Positions 12,987 to 21,897 of a stretch of 47,618 nt of DNA are shown here, piece after piece. Made by a program: the position numbers and the translations under genes. Every line of letters starts with the position of its first letter. Positions within the stretch are counted from its first letter, which is position 1. This DNA comes from Frankiales bacterium (GTDB lineage: Bacteria; Actinomycetota; Actinomycetes; Mycobacteriales; SCTD01): assembly GCA_025465465.1 (NCBI GenBank), contig JAODND010000025.1:1-47618 (forward strand), given 5' to 3'. Under the pieces are notes generated by a model. That model worked only from the letters and a program-made list of their open reading frames with translations. It was not told the origin of the DNA and ran no database searches.

Positions 12987-14326
12987 TGCGACTCGTGCAG
13001 GACTGGATCCCGCAGCAGCGCTGGTTCGGCGGCAAGGGCCGCACCATCACCTCCGTGGAGGAGGACTCCGCGACGATCATCCTGGACGCGGACCCGCAGG
13101 TCCGGCTGCTCGTGGTCCGGGTGGGCTACGACGACGGCACGTCCGAGCACTACCAGCTGCTCCTCGCGTCGACCAAGGACGCCGTGGAGCAGCGGCTCGA
13201 GCACGCCCTGCTCGGTGAGCACGAGGGCCGGCTCGTCTACGACGCCGTGCACGACCCGGTCGCCTCGAGCGCGCTGCTCGACCACCTGGCAGGAGGCCAC
13301 CAGGTCGAGACGCTGAGCTTCGTCAACGATGCGCCGATCGACGCCGACCTGCCCGGTCGGGTGCTCGGGGCCGAGCAGAGCAACACCTCGCTCGTCTACG
13401 GGGATGCCCTGATCCTCAAGGTGTTCCGTCGTCTCCAGCCCGGCGCCAACCCCGACATCGAGGTCACCAAGGCGCTTGCCGACGCCGGCTCCCCGCACGT
13501 CGCCACTCCGTTGGCCTGGTATGACGGCCGGGTGGACGGCGAGGTCACGACCCTCGGCCTGCTGCAGCCGTTCCTGCGGGGCAGCTCCGACGGCTGGTCG
13601 ATGGCCACGGCAAGCGTCCGCGACCTGTTCGGCGAGGCCGACTTGCATGCCGACGAGGTCGGGGGCGACTTCGCCGGCGAGAGCGAGCGGCTCGGTGCTG
13701 CGACCGGTGAGGTGCACGGCCTGATGCGGCAGGTCCTGCCCTCGGCGACGGCCGGCGCCGACGAGTCGCAGGCCACCGCACGGCAGCTCAACGAGCGGCT
13801 CGACGCGGCTCTGCTCGTCGTACCCGAGCTCGCCGAGCACGCCGACGCGATGCGGGCCTCGTATGACGTGGTGGCGACCCGCACCGCGGCGGTCGAGGTC
13901 CAGCGGGTGCACGGCGACTACCACCTCGGGCAGGTGCTCCGGACCCAGGAGGGCTGGGTGCTGCTCGACTTCGAGGGCGAGCCGGCTCGTCCGCTCTCGG
14001 AGCGCCGGGCGCTGATGAGCCCGCTGCGCGACGTCGCCGGCATGCTCCGCTCCTTCGACTACGCGGCGCAGCACCTGCTGGCAGAGCAGACCGTGCGCCC
14101 CGACCTCATCTACCGCGCGGAGGAGTGGGCCACCCGCAACCGCAACGCCTTCTGCGACGGGTACGCAGCCGCCGTCGGGGCAGACCCACGGGAGGAGGCC
14201 GTGCTGCTCCGGGCGTTCGAGCTCGACAAGGCCGTCTACGAGACGGTGTACGAGGCACGGAACCGCCCGAGCTGGCTGCGTGTCCCGCTCGCCTCGATCG
14301 GACGACTGGTAGGAGAAGCTGCATGA
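12983..14326 (+). CDS. mak: Maltokinase
   Basis: 447 residues, ATG overlapping the treS stop by 4 bases (ATGA). N-terminal [13 protein letters not shown] segment is characteristic of the maltokinase/Pep2 N-terminal domain. The C-terminal aminoglycoside-phosphotransferase-like kinase core has the catalytic loop [11 protein letters not shown] (Asp312) and the metal motif [11 protein letters not shown]. It phosphorylates maltose with ATP to maltose-1-phosphate, the GlgE substrate. Third gene of glgE-treS-mak-glgB; its stop again overlaps the next start. Confidence 0.95.
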   Translation: MMRLVQDWIPQQRWFGGKGRTITSVEEDSATIILDADPQVRLLVVRVGYDDGTSEHYQLLLASTKDAVEQRLEHALLGEHEGRLVYDAVHDPVASSALLDHLAGGHQVETLSFVNDAPIDADLPGRVLGAEQSNTSLVYGDALILKVFRRLQPGANPDIEVTKALADAGSPHVATPLAWYDGRVDGEVTTLGLLQPFLRGSSDGWSMATASVRDLFGEADLHADEVGGDFAGESERLGAATGEVHGLMRQVLPSATAGADESQATARQLNERLDAALLVVPELAEHADAMRASYDVVATRTAAVEVQRVHGDYHLGQVLRTQEGWVLLDFEGEPARPLSERRALMSPLRDVAGMLRSFDYAAQHLLAEQTVRPDLIYRAEEWATRNRNAFCDGYAAAVGADPREEAVLLRAFELDKAVYETVYEARNRPSWLRVPLASIGRLVGEAA

Positions 14327-16485
14327 CGACCCGCACCGTGGGCCCCTCGCGTGAAGACCTCGAGCGCCTCGCCGGCGGCGCCCACCACGACCCGCACGGG
14401 ATCCTCGGCATGCACGCGAGCGGCAAGCGCTCGGTGATCCGCGCGCTCCGTCCCGGAGCCGACGTCGTCGTCGCGGTCCTGGACGACGAGCGCGTCGAGC
14501 TCCAGCACGTCGCGCACGGCATCTGGGAGGCGGCTGTCGACGGACCGGTCCGCGACTACCGGCTCGAGGTCAGCTACCACGGCACGACCTACCCGGCCGA
14601 CGACCCCTACCGCTACCTGCCGTCGCTCGGCGAGATCGACCTGCACCTGATCGGCGAGGGCCGGCACGAGCAGCTCTGGGAGGTGCTCGGCGCGCACCCC
14701 CGCACCTACGGGACGACCACCGGCGTCGCCTTCGCGGTCTGGGCGCCCAACGCCAACGGCGTCCGGGTCAAGGGCGACTTCAACGGCTGGGACGGCTCGT
14801 CGCACCCGATGCGATCGCTGGGCGGCAGCGGGGTCTGGGAGCTGTTCGTCCCCGACATCGGCGCCGGCACGCGATACAAGTACGCCGTCCTGGGTGCCGA
14901 CTCGGTATGGCGCGACAAGGCTGACCCGATGGCCCGGCAGACGGAGGTACCGCCCCTCACCGCGAGCGTCGTGAACGTCTCCGACTACACCTGGGGCGAC
15001 GGCGAGTGGATGATCGACCGTGCCGAGACGGAGCCGCACGCGGCCCCGATGAGCATCTACGAGGTCCACCTCGGGTCGTGGAAGCACGGGTTGTCCTACA
15101 CCGAGCTGGCCGAGCAGCTCGTCGAGTACGTCAGCTGGCTCGGCTACACCCACGTCGAGCTGTTGCCGGTGGCCGAGCACCCGTTCGGCGGCTCCTGGGG
15201 CTACCAGGTCACCTCGTACTACGCGCCGACCTCCCGCTTCGGCACCCCGGACGAGTTCCGGTACCTCGTGGACCGGCTGCACCAGGCGGGCATCGGCGTC
15301 ATCGTGGACTGGGTCCCCGCCCACTTCCCCAAGGACGAGTGGGCACTCGCACGGTTCGACGGCACCCCGTTGTACGAGCACCCCGACCCGCGCCGGGGTG
15401 AGCAGCTCGACTGGGGCACGCTGGTCTTCGACTTCGGTCGCAAGGAGGTCCGCAACTTCCTCGTGGCCAACGCCGTGTACTGGCTCGAGGAGTTCCACAT
15501 CGACGGGCTGCGCGTCGACGCGGTCGCCTCCATGCTCTACCTCGACTACTCGCGGGACGACTGGCTGCCGAACGAATACGGCGGCCGCGAGAACCTCGAG
15601 GCCGTGGCGTTCCTGCAGGAGATGAACGCGACCGTCTACAAGCGGGTGCCGTCCGCGATGACGATCGCCGAGGAGTCGACGTCGTGGCCGGGGGTCAGCC
15701 GGCCCACGCACCTCGGTGGCCTCGGCTTCGGGTTCAAGTGGAACATGGGCTGGATGCACGACTCGCTCGAGTACATGCAGCACGAGCCGATCTACCGCGG
15801 CTACCACCACCACCAGATGACGTTCTCGATGGTCTACGCGTACTCCGAGAACTACCTGCTGCCCATCAGCCACGACGAGGTCGTGCACGGCAAGGGATCG
15901 TTGCTGCGCAAGATGCCGGGCGACCGGTGGCAGCAGCTCGCCAACCTGCGCGCCTACCTCGGCTTCATGTGGGCCCACCCCGGCAAGCAGCTGCTGTTCA
16001 TGGGCTCGGAGTTCGCGCAGGAGTCGGAGTGGAGTGAGGCCCGCTCCCTCGACTGGTGGCTGATGGACAACCCCGACCATCGGGGCGTGGCCCTGCTCGT
16101 GAAGGAGCTCAACGACGTCTACCGCGGGACGCCCGCCCTCTGGTCGCAGGACACCGACACGGCCGGCTTCTCCTGGATCGACGCCAACGACGCCTCCGGC
16201 AACGTGCTGTCGTTCCTGCGCTTCGGCACAGACGGTTCGGCGGTGGCCTGCATCTCCAACTTCGCCGGCATGCCGCACGAGGGCTACCGCATCGGGTTGC
16301 CTTGGGCCGGCGAGTGGCGTGAGGTGCTCAACACCGATGCGGAGGCCTACCACGGATCGGGCGTCGGCAACTTCGGTGCCGTCACCGCCGGCATCGAGTC
16401 CTGGCACGGTCAGCCCGCGTCCGTGACCCTGCGCGTCCCGCCGCTGGCCACCGTCTGGCTCGCCAGCTCCCCCCGCTCCCGGTGA
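14323..16485 (+). CDS. glgB: 1,4-alpha-glucan branching enzyme
   Basis: 720 residues. ATG 14323 overlaps the mak stop and has AGGAG 7 bases upstream. Two N-terminal CBM48-type modules (first [11 protein letters not shown]; second [25 protein letters not shown] in pieces) precede the GH13_9 barrel. Catalytic residues: Asp399 in [11 protein letters not shown], Glu450 in IAEESTSW, and Asp518 in ISHDEVVHG. It introduces alpha-1,6 branches into the glucan made by GlgE. Last gene of the operon; the stop codon lies inside an inverted repeat. Confidence 0.97.
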   Translation: MTTRTVGPSREDLERLAGGAHHDPHGILGMHASGKRSVIRALRPGADVVVAVLDDERVELQHVAHGIWEAAVDGPVRDYRLEVSYHGTTYPADDPYRYLPSLGEIDLHLIGEGRHEQLWEVLGAHPRTYGTTTGVAFAVWAPNANGVRVKGDFNGWDGSSHPMRSLGGSGVWELFVPDIGAGTRYKYAVLGADSVWRDKADPMARQTEVPPLTASVVNVSDYTWGDGEWMIDRAETEPHAAPMSIYEVHLGSWKHGLSYTELAEQLVEYVSWLGYTHVELLPVAEHPFGGSWGYQVTSYYAPTSRFGTPDEFRYLVDRLHQAGIGVIVDWVPAHFPKDEWALARFDGTPLYEHPDPRRGEQLDWGTLVFDFGRKEVRNFLVANAVYWLEEFHIDGLRVDAVASMLYLDYSRDDWLPNEYGGRENLEAVAFLQEMNATVYKRVPSAMTIAEESTSWPGVSRPTHLGGLGFGFKWNMGWMHDSLEYMQHEPIYRGYHHHQMTFSMVYAYSENYLLPISHDEVVHGKGSLLRKMPGDRWQQLANLRAYLGFMWAHPGKQLLFMGSEFAQESEWSEARSLDWWLMDNPDHRGVALLVKELNDVYRGTPALWSQDTDTAGFSWIDANDASGNVLSFLRFGTDGSAVACISNFAGMPHEGYRIGLPWAGEWREVLNTDAEAYHGSGVGNFGAVTAGIESWHGQPASVTLRVPPLATVWLASSPRSR

Positions 16486-16548
16486 TCAACAGGGACATAC
16501 CAGGCCGACCCGCCGGCGCGTCATCCGGCTGAACCGCTGTTGATCACC
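16481..16548. terminator. Long-loop inverted repeat between convergent glgB and MmcQ-like gene
   Basis: Perfect 12-bp arms GGTGATCAACAG (16481-16492) and CTGTTGATCACC (16537-16548), 44-base loop. The left arm contains the glgB stop codon TGA (16483-16485). The right arm ends 9 bases before the stop of the minus-strand gene. Probably a bidirectional terminator or mRNA 3'-end structure. Confidence 0.55.
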
Positions 16549-16557
16549 AGCCAGGGG

Positions 16558-16926
16558 TCACCGCCGAGCGGCGAGGAAGTCCTTGGCGGCCGTCTTCGGG
16601 GCCTGCGCGAGCCAGGCCTCGGTCATGAGCTCCCCGAGCAGCGGGGCGCGCAGCTTGCCCAGCCGCACCAGCACCGCGGGATAGCCGGCGAAGTGCGCGG
16701 TCGTGAAGCACACCTCGGACTCCTCGGCGAGGTAGGCCTCTTTCGCGTCGAGGCCGGCCGTCCGGAAGCCGAGCACCTCGCCCTGGTCGCCCACCTCCTC
16801 GAGGTCCTTCTTGCGGAGCGGGCGCTCCCAGGCGATCAGCTTGCCCTTGACCCGCCAGGCACGGTCGGACTCCTCGACGAGGGGCAGCGCGAGCGCAGCC
16901 TTGGAGACCTGCGCCCAGCTGGCCAT
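16558..16926 (-). CDS. MmcQ/YjbR family protein
   Basis: 122 residues. ATG 16926 overlaps the stop of the upstream PPOX gene by one base (TGATG). Features: ALALPLVEES..AWRVKGKLIAWERP, then CFTTAHFAGYPAVLVRLG, then AWLAQAPKTAAKDF at the C-terminus, matching the YjbR/MmcQ (CyaY-like fold) proteins. These are often annotated as DNA-binding, but function is not established. Third gene of an F420-related operon. Confidence 0.8.
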   Translation of the reverse strand: MASWAQVSKAALALPLVEESDRAWRVKGKLIAWERPLRKKDLEEVGDQGEVLGFRTAGLDAKEAYLAEESEVCFTTAHFAGYPAVLVRLGKLRAPLLGELMTEAWLAQAPKTAAKDFLAARR

Positions 16927-17426
16927 CAGCCGTGAGCCGGGGCGGTCGTCCCGCCCATCGGCATCGGCTGCATGCCCAGCTTGCGGTGGTCCCAGGAGCG
17001 GATGCGCTCGACGTCCATGCGCACCGCCACCCGCTTGTTGAGCATCACCTCGACGAACGGCCGCATCTCCTCGGTGTACGGCCCGGTGTAGCGCTCCCAG
17101 ACGCTGACGCCGACGGCCCAGAGCGCGTCGGGGTCGTCGATGACCACGGCGCGGCCCTCGAGCGAGACCCCGCGCAGCGTGTCGTAGGTCAGGCCGTCCT
17201 CGAGGAGCACCGTGGCGCGCGGGTCTCTCCGCAGGTTCACGGTCTTCTGCGCCTTGGCCTTCGTCTCGAACCACAGCTGGCCGTCGATGACGCCGTACCA
17301 CATCGCGACCACGTGCGGATGACCCGTCGCACCGATGGACGCGAGGTTGGCGGTGCGCTGGTTGTCGATGAAGGCCTTGATCTCCTCCGCGGTCATCTCG
17401 ATCTGGGTGCGCTGGTTGGTGCCCAT
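16926..17426 (-). CDS. PPOX-class (flavin/F420) oxidoreductase
   Basis: 166 residues, ATG start overlapping the upstream stop (TGATG). Split-barrel fold of the pyridoxamine-phosphate-oxidase-like superfamily: QRTANLASIGATGHPHVVAMWYG, LWFETKAKAQKTVNLRRDPRATVLLEDG. In actinobacteria such proteins bind F420 or FMN and reduce diverse substrates. Middle gene between a Ddn-like F420 reductase and an MmcQ-like gene. The particular substrate is unknown. Confidence 0.85.
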   Translation of the reverse strand: MGTNQRTQIEMTAEEIKAFIDNQRTANLASIGATGHPHVVAMWYGVIDGQLWFETKAKAQKTVNLRRDPRATVLLEDGLTYDTLRGVSLEGRAVVIDDPDALWAVGVSVWERYTGPYTEEMRPFVEVMLNKRVAVRMDVERIRSWDHRKLGMQPMPMGGTTAPAHG

Positions 17427-17860
17427 CACGGCTCCAGCACGAACAGCGGGATGACCCGGTCGGTCTTCTCCTGGTAGGCGTCGTAGTCCGGCCAGCTCTG
17501 CCGGGCCAGCGCCCACCACTGCGCCTTCTCCTCGCCCTCGGCCTCGCGCACCCTCAGCTCGTGCACTGTGCCCTCGTCCTGGACCCGGGCGACCGGGTTG
17601 GCCCGCAGGTTGTGCACCCAGCTGGGATGCGAGGGCGCGCCGCCCATGGACCCGACGACGGCATAGCTGCCGGCCTTCTCGACCCGCATGAGGGGCGTCT
17701 TGCGGACCTTGCCGGTCTTGGCACCGAGCGTGCTCAGGATGATGCAGACGCCGCCGTTCCACTCGCGACCCTCTGCGCCACCGGTCTTCTCGTACAGCGC
17801 CACCTGCTCGGCGACGGGACCCCACGGGCTCGGCTCGTACTCCGCATCCTCAAACACCAT
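17426..17860 (-). CDS. Deazaflavin (F420)-dependent nitroreductase family protein
   Basis: 144 residues, ATG 17860. Ddn/FDOR-A-like motifs: ILSTLGAKTGKVRKTPLMRVE, YAVVGSMGGAPSHPSWVHNLRANP (given in pieces: GSMGGAPSHP and WVHNLRANP) and a C-terminal RVIPLFVLEP. This family uses reduced F420 to reduce quinones, nitro compounds or enones. First gene of a three-gene operon whose start codons all overlap the preceding stop. A perfect GAACATGTTC palindrome lies just upstream. Confidence 0.9.
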   Translation of the reverse strand: MVFEDAEYEPSPWGPVAEQVALYEKTGGAEGREWNGGVCIILSTLGAKTGKVRKTPLMRVEKAGSYAVVGSMGGAPSHPSWVHNLRANPVARVQDEGTVHELRVREAEGEEKAQWWALARQSWPDYDAYQEKTDRVIPLFVLEP

Positions 17861-17875
17861 GCGACCGACCGTAAC

Positions 17876-17889
17876 AGGAACATGTTCTA
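17876..17889 (-). promoter_or_regulatory. TetR/KstR-like operator upstream of the F420 operon
   Basis: AGGAACATGTTCTA on the plus strand, with a perfect 10-bp core GAACATGTTC, 15 bases before the start codon. It fits the KstR consensus TNNAACNNGTTNNA at all but one defined position. The adjoining TATAGA (minus strand) could be a -10 element that the site overlaps. Which TetR protein binds is unknown. Confidence 0.5.
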
Positions 17890-17920
17890 TATGAGAGCGA
17901 GGCCTAGACGAGAGCGGAGG

Positions 17921-18823
17921 TCAGTACAGCGCGTTGGCGAGCGACCGGCGGCCGGTGACGATGCGCTCGTCGTCAGGGTCGAGGACGTTGAACAGGTCCA
18001 GCAGGTGGTTGCGTGCCCGGTCGCGATCCTCGCCGGCGGAGCGCTTCACGAGGTCGACCAGGCGGTCGATCGCGGGCTGGATCTCGGCCTGCAGCACCTC
18101 GACGTCCGCGGCGCGGGTCTGGGCCTCGACGTCGTCCGGGGCCGACTGCGCGGCAGCCAGCACCTGCTGCGGGTCGAGCGCCGCGGCACGGTTGAGCAGG
18201 GCGGCCCAGGCCTTGCCCAGCGCGGCTTCGGCGTTGCCTGGCTGGCGGGCCAGCAGCGCGTCGTAGTGCGCGACGGCACCCGCGTAGTCCTCAGCGGCGA
18301 GCGCGTCCTCGGCGGCGACCAGCTCAGGGTCGACGGGTGCCGGCGCGGGTGCGTCCGGCACCTCGCCTCCAGGGCCCGGGAGACCCGCCTGCTGCGCGGC
18401 GGCGTGAACCTGCTCCAGGAACTGCCGGAGCTGGGCCTCAGGCAGCGCGCCCTGGAACCCAGGCACGAGCCGGCCACCGAGGGCGAGGAACACGCTCGGG
18501 ATGGACTGGATCTGCAGCTGCGTCGAGAGGGCCTGGTTGGCGTCGACGTCGACCTTGGCGAGCTCCCAGGAACCCGCGCCCTCCTCGGCCAGCCGCTCGA
18601 GGATCGGGCTGAGCTGCTTGCAGGGACCGCACCAATCGGCCCAGAAGTCGATGAGCACCGGCACCTGCAGCGAGCGGCGCAGGACCTTCTCCTCGAACTC
18701 CGCCTCGGTGACGTCATAGACGTAGGGGCTGGTGCTCGAGGGCGCCGCTGGGGTCGCCGGCTTCGCCAGGCGCGACAGGTCGATGGCACCGGCGATGTTG
18801 AGGTCTGTGGGACGACGCTGCAT
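17921..18823 (-). CDS. Thioredoxin-domain/TPR co-chaperone (YbbN/CnoX type)
   Basis: 300 residues from ATG 18823; the longer frame begins inside a hairpin terminator and is rejected. Thioredoxin domain at about 35-140 with WCGPC (Cys65, Cys68) and QSIPSVFL (cis-Pro loop), a Pro/Ala linker, then TPR-like helical repeats (AEDYAGAVAHYDALLARQPGNAEAALG region) and an ending NVLDPDDERIVTGRRSLANALY, as in YbbN. In E. coli the relative is a holdase linked to GroEL. Unlike E. coli CnoX the CxxC here is intact. Monocistronic by context. Confidence 0.9.
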   Translation of the reverse strand: MQRRPTDLNIAGAIDLSRLAKPATPAAPSSTSPYVYDVTEAEFEEKVLRRSLQVPVLIDFWADWCGPCKQLSPILERLAEEGAGSWELAKVDVDANQALSTQLQIQSIPSVFLALGGRLVPGFQGALPEAQLRQFLEQVHAAAQQAGLPGPGGEVPDAPAPAPVDPELVAAEDALAAEDYAGAVAHYDALLARQPGNAEAALGKAWAALLNRAAALDPQQVLAAAQSAPDDVEAQTRAADVEVLQAEIQPAIDRLVDLVKRSAGEDRDRARNHLLDLFNVLDPDDERIVTGRRSLANALY

Positions 18824-18837
18824 GTCCCTAGTCAACA

Positions 18838-18875
18838 GCACCCGGACCGGGCTCTTCCGAGCCCGGTCCGGGTGC
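18838..18875 (-). terminator. Intrinsic-type hairpin after the small secreted peptide gene
   Basis: Perfect 17-bp stem, GCACCCGGACCGGGCTC (18838-18854) and its complement (18859-18875), with a 4-base TTCC loop. It lies 11 bases after the stop of the minus-strand peptide gene and just upstream of the ybbN start. No T tract, as is common in actinobacteria. Confidence 0.8.
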
Positions 18876-18886
18876 TGGTCAGCCGA

Positions 18887-19027
18887 TCAGACGCACTGGT
18901 TGACGTCCTGGACCGTGCCGTTGACGTCGATGTGACCGGTCACGCACAGGGTCGAGGCGCTCGCCGGCGCGGCGAGAGCGGCGACGCTGGCGAACAGCAG
19001 GGCGGTGATGGCGAGAACGCGCTTCAC
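18887..19027 (-). CDS. 46-residue secreted peptide with two cysteines
   Basis: GTG start with GGAGG about 6 bases upstream. N-terminus VKR followed by a hydrophobic stretch and AAPASAS: a standard Sec signal peptide with predicted cleavage after ASA. The mature part is only about 22 residues (STLCVTGHIDVNGTVQDVNQCV), too short to be an enzyme; its two Cys, 15 residues apart, could form one disulfide loop. Followed by a strong hairpin terminator, which supports a real transcription unit. I do not recognise a family. Diverges from the DUF2127 gene. Confidence 0.7.
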   Translation of the reverse strand: MKRVLAITALLFASVAALAAPASASTLCVTGHIDVNGTVQDVNQCV

Positions 19028-19169
19028 AGTTCCTCCGTGATGAGGGGGTGGTGCCGGGCCGAGGTGACCCGGTCGTCCTCTCAAACGGTCCTGATCTTCG
19101 TTCCTCGCGCGTTTCACCGGCACGATGCGTTCGGCGATGTCCGTCGCTCGCTCATGGCAGGCTGCGCGG

Positions 19170-19949
19170 GTGGACTGGAGCCTGCGCGGCTGCGCGCGCA
19201 AAGGGCACGTGACCTACGCGCCCGACGAGGAGAACCTGCGGTCCCGAGTGCAGGTCAAGACGCCGGCAGGTGACGCGTGGCGCTGCCTGCGCTGCGCGAC
19301 GTTCGTCGTCGGAGAGCCGCACGGGTCGGGCCCCGCAGACGACGCACCCCTCGTGCTGCGGGGCAAGGCCCTCAAGGACGCGACCATCCTGCGCGTGCTC
19401 GCCGTCGAGCGCTTCGTCCGCGGGCTGCTGCTGCTCGCGCTCGCCTACGGCGTCCTCTACTTCTCAGACGCCAAGACCTCGATCCGCAAGACCTTTGATC
19501 AGGCCATCCCGGCCGCCAAGCCGCTCGCCGGTGTCTTCAACTACGACCTCGACGCCAGCCCGACGGTCGACCGGATCCGGCACCTCCTGGACAGCAGTCA
19601 GCACACGCTCACCCTCGTGGCCGCCGGGCTGCTTGCCTATGGCTTGCTCCAGCTCGTGGAGGGGCTCGGGCTCTGGCTGCTCAAGCGCTGGGGCGAATAC
19701 GTCGCGGTCGTCGCGACGTCGGCCTTCCTCCCACTGGAGGTCTACGAGCTGACCCACAAGATCTCGTGGCTCAAGGTCGCGGCGCTGGTCATCAACCTGG
19801 TCGCGGTCGTCTACCTCGTGTGGAGCAAGCGGCTGTTCGGCGTCCGCGGCGGTCACGCCGCCTTCGAAGCCGAACGGCACGCCGAGTCCCTGCTCGAGGT
19901 CGAGGCCGCTGCTCTGAGCACAGACGGAAAGCACCGAACCTCAGAGTGA
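19170..19949 (+). CDS. DUF2127 membrane protein
   Basis: 259 residues from GTG 19170 (VDWSLRGCARKGHVTYAPDE), which is where relatives I recall begin; ATGs at 19125 and 19137 would add an unconserved leader. N-terminal cytoplasmic domain has a Cys/His pattern (CARKGH, then WRCLRCATF) resembling a zinc ribbon. It is followed by four hydrophobic segments at about 85-100, 145-165, 180-195 and 203-220, with LLQLVEGLGLWLLKRWGEYVAVVATSAF (in pieces: LVEGLGLWLLKRWGEY) diagnostic of DUF2127. Function unknown. Monocistronic. Confidence 0.88.
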   Translation: MDWSLRGCARKGHVTYAPDEENLRSRVQVKTPAGDAWRCLRCATFVVGEPHGSGPADDAPLVLRGKALKDATILRVLAVERFVRGLLLLALAYGVLYFSDAKTSIRKTFDQAIPAAKPLAGVFNYDLDASPTVDRIRHLLDSSQHTLTLVAAGLLAYGLLQLVEGLGLWLLKRWGEYVAVVATSAFLPLEVYELTHKISWLKVAALVINLVAVVYLVWSKRLFGVRGGHAAFEAERHAESLLEVEAAALSTDGKHRTSE

Positions 19950-19975
19950 CCTGCGACGCCCTTGGTCTGTGCTTG

Positions 19976-20275
19976 CTAGAGGTGCCTCTCCAGCGACTCC
20001 ACCTTGCTGGTGAGCGCACCCGAGATCCCCTCACGGAGATCCGCCTTCAGGACCAGCGACACCCGCGGCGACACAGCCGCGACCGCCATCGTGGCCGCCT
20101 TCACGACCGCCATCACCTCGTCCCACTCGCCCTCGACGTTGGTGAACATCGCGTTGGTCTCGTTCGGCAGCCCCGACTCCCGCACGACCCGCACGGCGGC
20201 CGCGACCGCCTCCGCATAGGACCCCTCCGGGTCGGGCGATGCCGGCGCGACGGAGAAGGCGACCGTGAGGCTCAT
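19976..20275 (-). CDS. Thiamine-binding/MTH1187-YqgV family protein
   Basis: 99 residues. ATG 20275 overlaps the DUF3817 stop (ATGA). Ferredoxin-like small protein with VAFSVAPASPDPEG, SGLPNETNAMFTNVEGEWDEVMAVVKAA and a C-terminal SKVESLERHL, as in the UPF0045/YkoF-like thiamine-binding family. The family binds thiamine or related compounds; biological role unclear. Last gene of the overlapping thl-meaB-cupin-DUF3817 chain. Confidence 0.85.
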   Translation of the reverse strand: MSLTVAFSVAPASPDPEGSYAEAVAAAVRVVRESGLPNETNAMFTNVEGEWDEVMAVVKAATMAVAAVSPRVSLVLKADLREGISGALTSKVESLERHL

Positions 20276-20556
20276 CGCACACCGCGTACGAAGAAGTGCG
20301 CGAACGGCGAGCCGATCGTGACCACCAGCAGGGTCTTCGGCCACGACCAGCCAGTGCGGCCGCGCTGGGTGAGCACGAGGTAGACGAGGCCCAGGAACAG
20401 CACGCCGTGGACCGGTCCCATGACGGGCACCGCGTTGAACGACGTGGTGCGCTTCAGGACCGAGCAGACCAGCAGGATGGCGAACGACACGGTCTCGACG
20501 AGGGCGACGAGGCGCAGGGCACGCAGGGTGGTGGGCTCAACAGCGGTGGTGGTCAT
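20272..20556 (-). CDS. DUF3817 integral membrane protein
   Basis: 94 residues with three hydrophobic segments and the motifs VALVETVSFAILL, FNAVPVMGPVHGVLFLGLVYLV (in pieces: VMGPVHGVLF) and SPFAHFFV typical of DUF3817. No enzymatic motif. Start ATG overlaps the cupin stop, and its own stop overlaps the next start, both as ATGA, so translation is coupled. Function unknown. Confidence 0.88.
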   Translation of the reverse strand: MTTTAVEPTTLRALRLVALVETVSFAILLVCSVLKRTTSFNAVPVMGPVHGVLFLGLVYLVLTQRGRTGWSWPKTLLVVTIGSPFAHFFVRGVR

Positions 20557-20954
20557 GTCTCCAGCTCGAAGTCGTCGAAGTCGAAGCCGGGTACGACGAC
20601 GCACCCGCAGACGACAGCCTGCCCGCCCTCGGGCGTCGCCGCCTGCCACTCCCCGGGCTCGACCAGGTGCTGCAGGACGCCACCCGGCCCGAGCTCGACC
20701 GTGTGGTCCAGGGCGGGCACGTCCGAGGTGCCGCCGAGCGACAGCAGCAAGGTGCCGCCGCCCTGCCAGAGCCACAGCTCGGAGGAGCGGACCCGGTGCC
20801 AGGCCGACCGCTGACCTGGCTCGAGCAGGAACAGGATCGACGTCCCGGACGAGCGGTCACCGAAAGCCGTGGGCACCACACCGGGGGCCCGCCAGGTCTC
20901 GCGGTACCAGCCGCCCTCGGGGTGCGCCTTGAGGTCGAGCGACTCAGGCGTCAA
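20553..20954 (-). CDS. Cupin, DUF985 family
   Basis: 133 residues from a TTG at 20954 ([21 protein letters not shown]), overlapping the meaB 3' end by 11 bases. No ATG or GTG is available near the conserved N-terminus; an ATG/GTG further upstream would lie deep within meaB. DUF985 marks: HPEGGWYRETWRA, SSGTSILFLLEPGQRSAWHRV, SSELWLWQGGG, and PGFDFDDFEL at the end. Small-molecule binding or epimerase-like function is guessed for this family, but not known. Confidence 0.82.
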   Translation of the reverse strand: MTPESLDLKAHPEGGWYRETWRAPGVVPTAFGDRSSGTSILFLLEPGQRSAWHRVRSSELWLWQGGGTLLLSLGGTSDVPALDHTVELGPGGVLQHLVEPGEWQAATPEGGQAVVCGCVVVPGFDFDDFELET

Positions 20955-21897
20955 GGCTCGCCACCAGCTCGTCCGCAGCGGCGTACGGGTCGATCTCACC
21001 GGCGACGACCCGCGACGCGAGCCCCTGGAGCGCCCCGTTGCTGCGCAGGTCCACGCGCAGGGAGGTGAGCGCGATCGCCTCCACCTCGTCCGCTGCCCGC
21101 TTCTCGCGGCGCTCGGCGAGTCGACCCGAGGACGCCAGCCACTCCCCGTGCTTCTCGATCTCGTCGACGACCTCGGCCGCCCCCTCGCCCTTGGAGGCGA
21201 CGGTCTTCACGATCGGCACCCGCCAGCCGTCGTCGGTGCGCCGGTCGCCGAGCGACAGCATGTAGCGGAGGTCGCGAACCACGGTGTCTGCCCCGTCGCG
21301 GTCGGACTTGTTCACCACGAAGACGTCCGCCACCTCGAGGATCCCGGCCTTGGCCGCCTGGATGCCGTCGCCCATGCCCGGGGCGAGCAGCACCAGGGTC
21401 GTGTCGGCCAGAGATGCGACCTCGACCTCGGCCTGACCGACGCCGACGGTCTCGACGAGCACGACGTCGCAGCCCGCCGCGGACAGCACCCGCAAGGCCT
21501 GCGGCGTCGCCCAGGAGAGCCCGCCGAGATGCCCCCGCGACGCCATCGAGCGGATGAACACGCCCTCGTCGGTGGCGTGCTCCTGCATGCGTACGCGGTC
21601 GCCGAGCAGCGCGCCGCCGGAGAACGGTGAGGACGGGTCGATGGCGAGCACCCCGACGCGCATGCCCCGCCGTCGGTAGGCCGCCACCAGCGCCGACGTC
21701 GACGTCGACTTGCCGACGCCGGGCGACCCGGTGAGACCCACGACGCGCGCATGACCCGCCCGCGGCGCGAGCAGGGCCATCACCTCGCGCAGGGCGGGCG
21801 ACGCGTCCTCGACGAGGGAGATCAGCCGGGCGACCGCTCGGGCCTCCCCTGCCTCCGCCCTGCTGACCAGGTCGGGGACGTCGACGGCCTTACGCAG
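20944..21897 (-). CDS. meaB: Methylmalonyl-CoA mutase-associated GTPase MeaB
   Basis: 317 residues if started at CTG 21897. G3E GTPase with Walker A GSPGVGKS (about 57-64), [31 protein letters not shown] and NKSD. MeaB protects and gates adenosylcobalamin-dependent mutases such as Mcm/Ecm. The conserved N-terminal helix ([28 protein letters not shown], here in frame) lies upstream of the first GTG/ATG (21783/21780), and no ATG, GTG or TTG exists between the in-frame stop at 21910-21912 and that point; CTG 21897 overlaps the thiolase stop and is the best candidate. Operon with thiolase. Confidence 0.93.
   Translation of the reverse strand: MRKAVDVPDLVSRAEAGEARAVARLISLVEDASPALREVMALLAPRAGHARVVGLTGSPGVGKSTSTSALVAAYRRRGMRVGVLAIDPSSPFSGGALLGDRVRMQEHATDEGVFIRSMASRGHLGGLSWATPQALRVLSAAGCDVVLVETVGVGQAEVEVASLADTTLVLLAPGMGDGIQAAKAGILEVADVFVVNKSDRDGADTVVRDLRYMLSLGDRRTDDGWRVPIVKTVASKGEGAAEVVDEIEKHGEWLASSGRLAERREKRAADEVEAIALTSLRVDLRSNGALQGLASRVVAGEIDPYAAADELVASLDA

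Noticed and set aside
18824..18841. Upstream start of the YbbN-like gene at 18841
   Set aside because: It lies inside the hairpin terminator of the preceding peptide gene.
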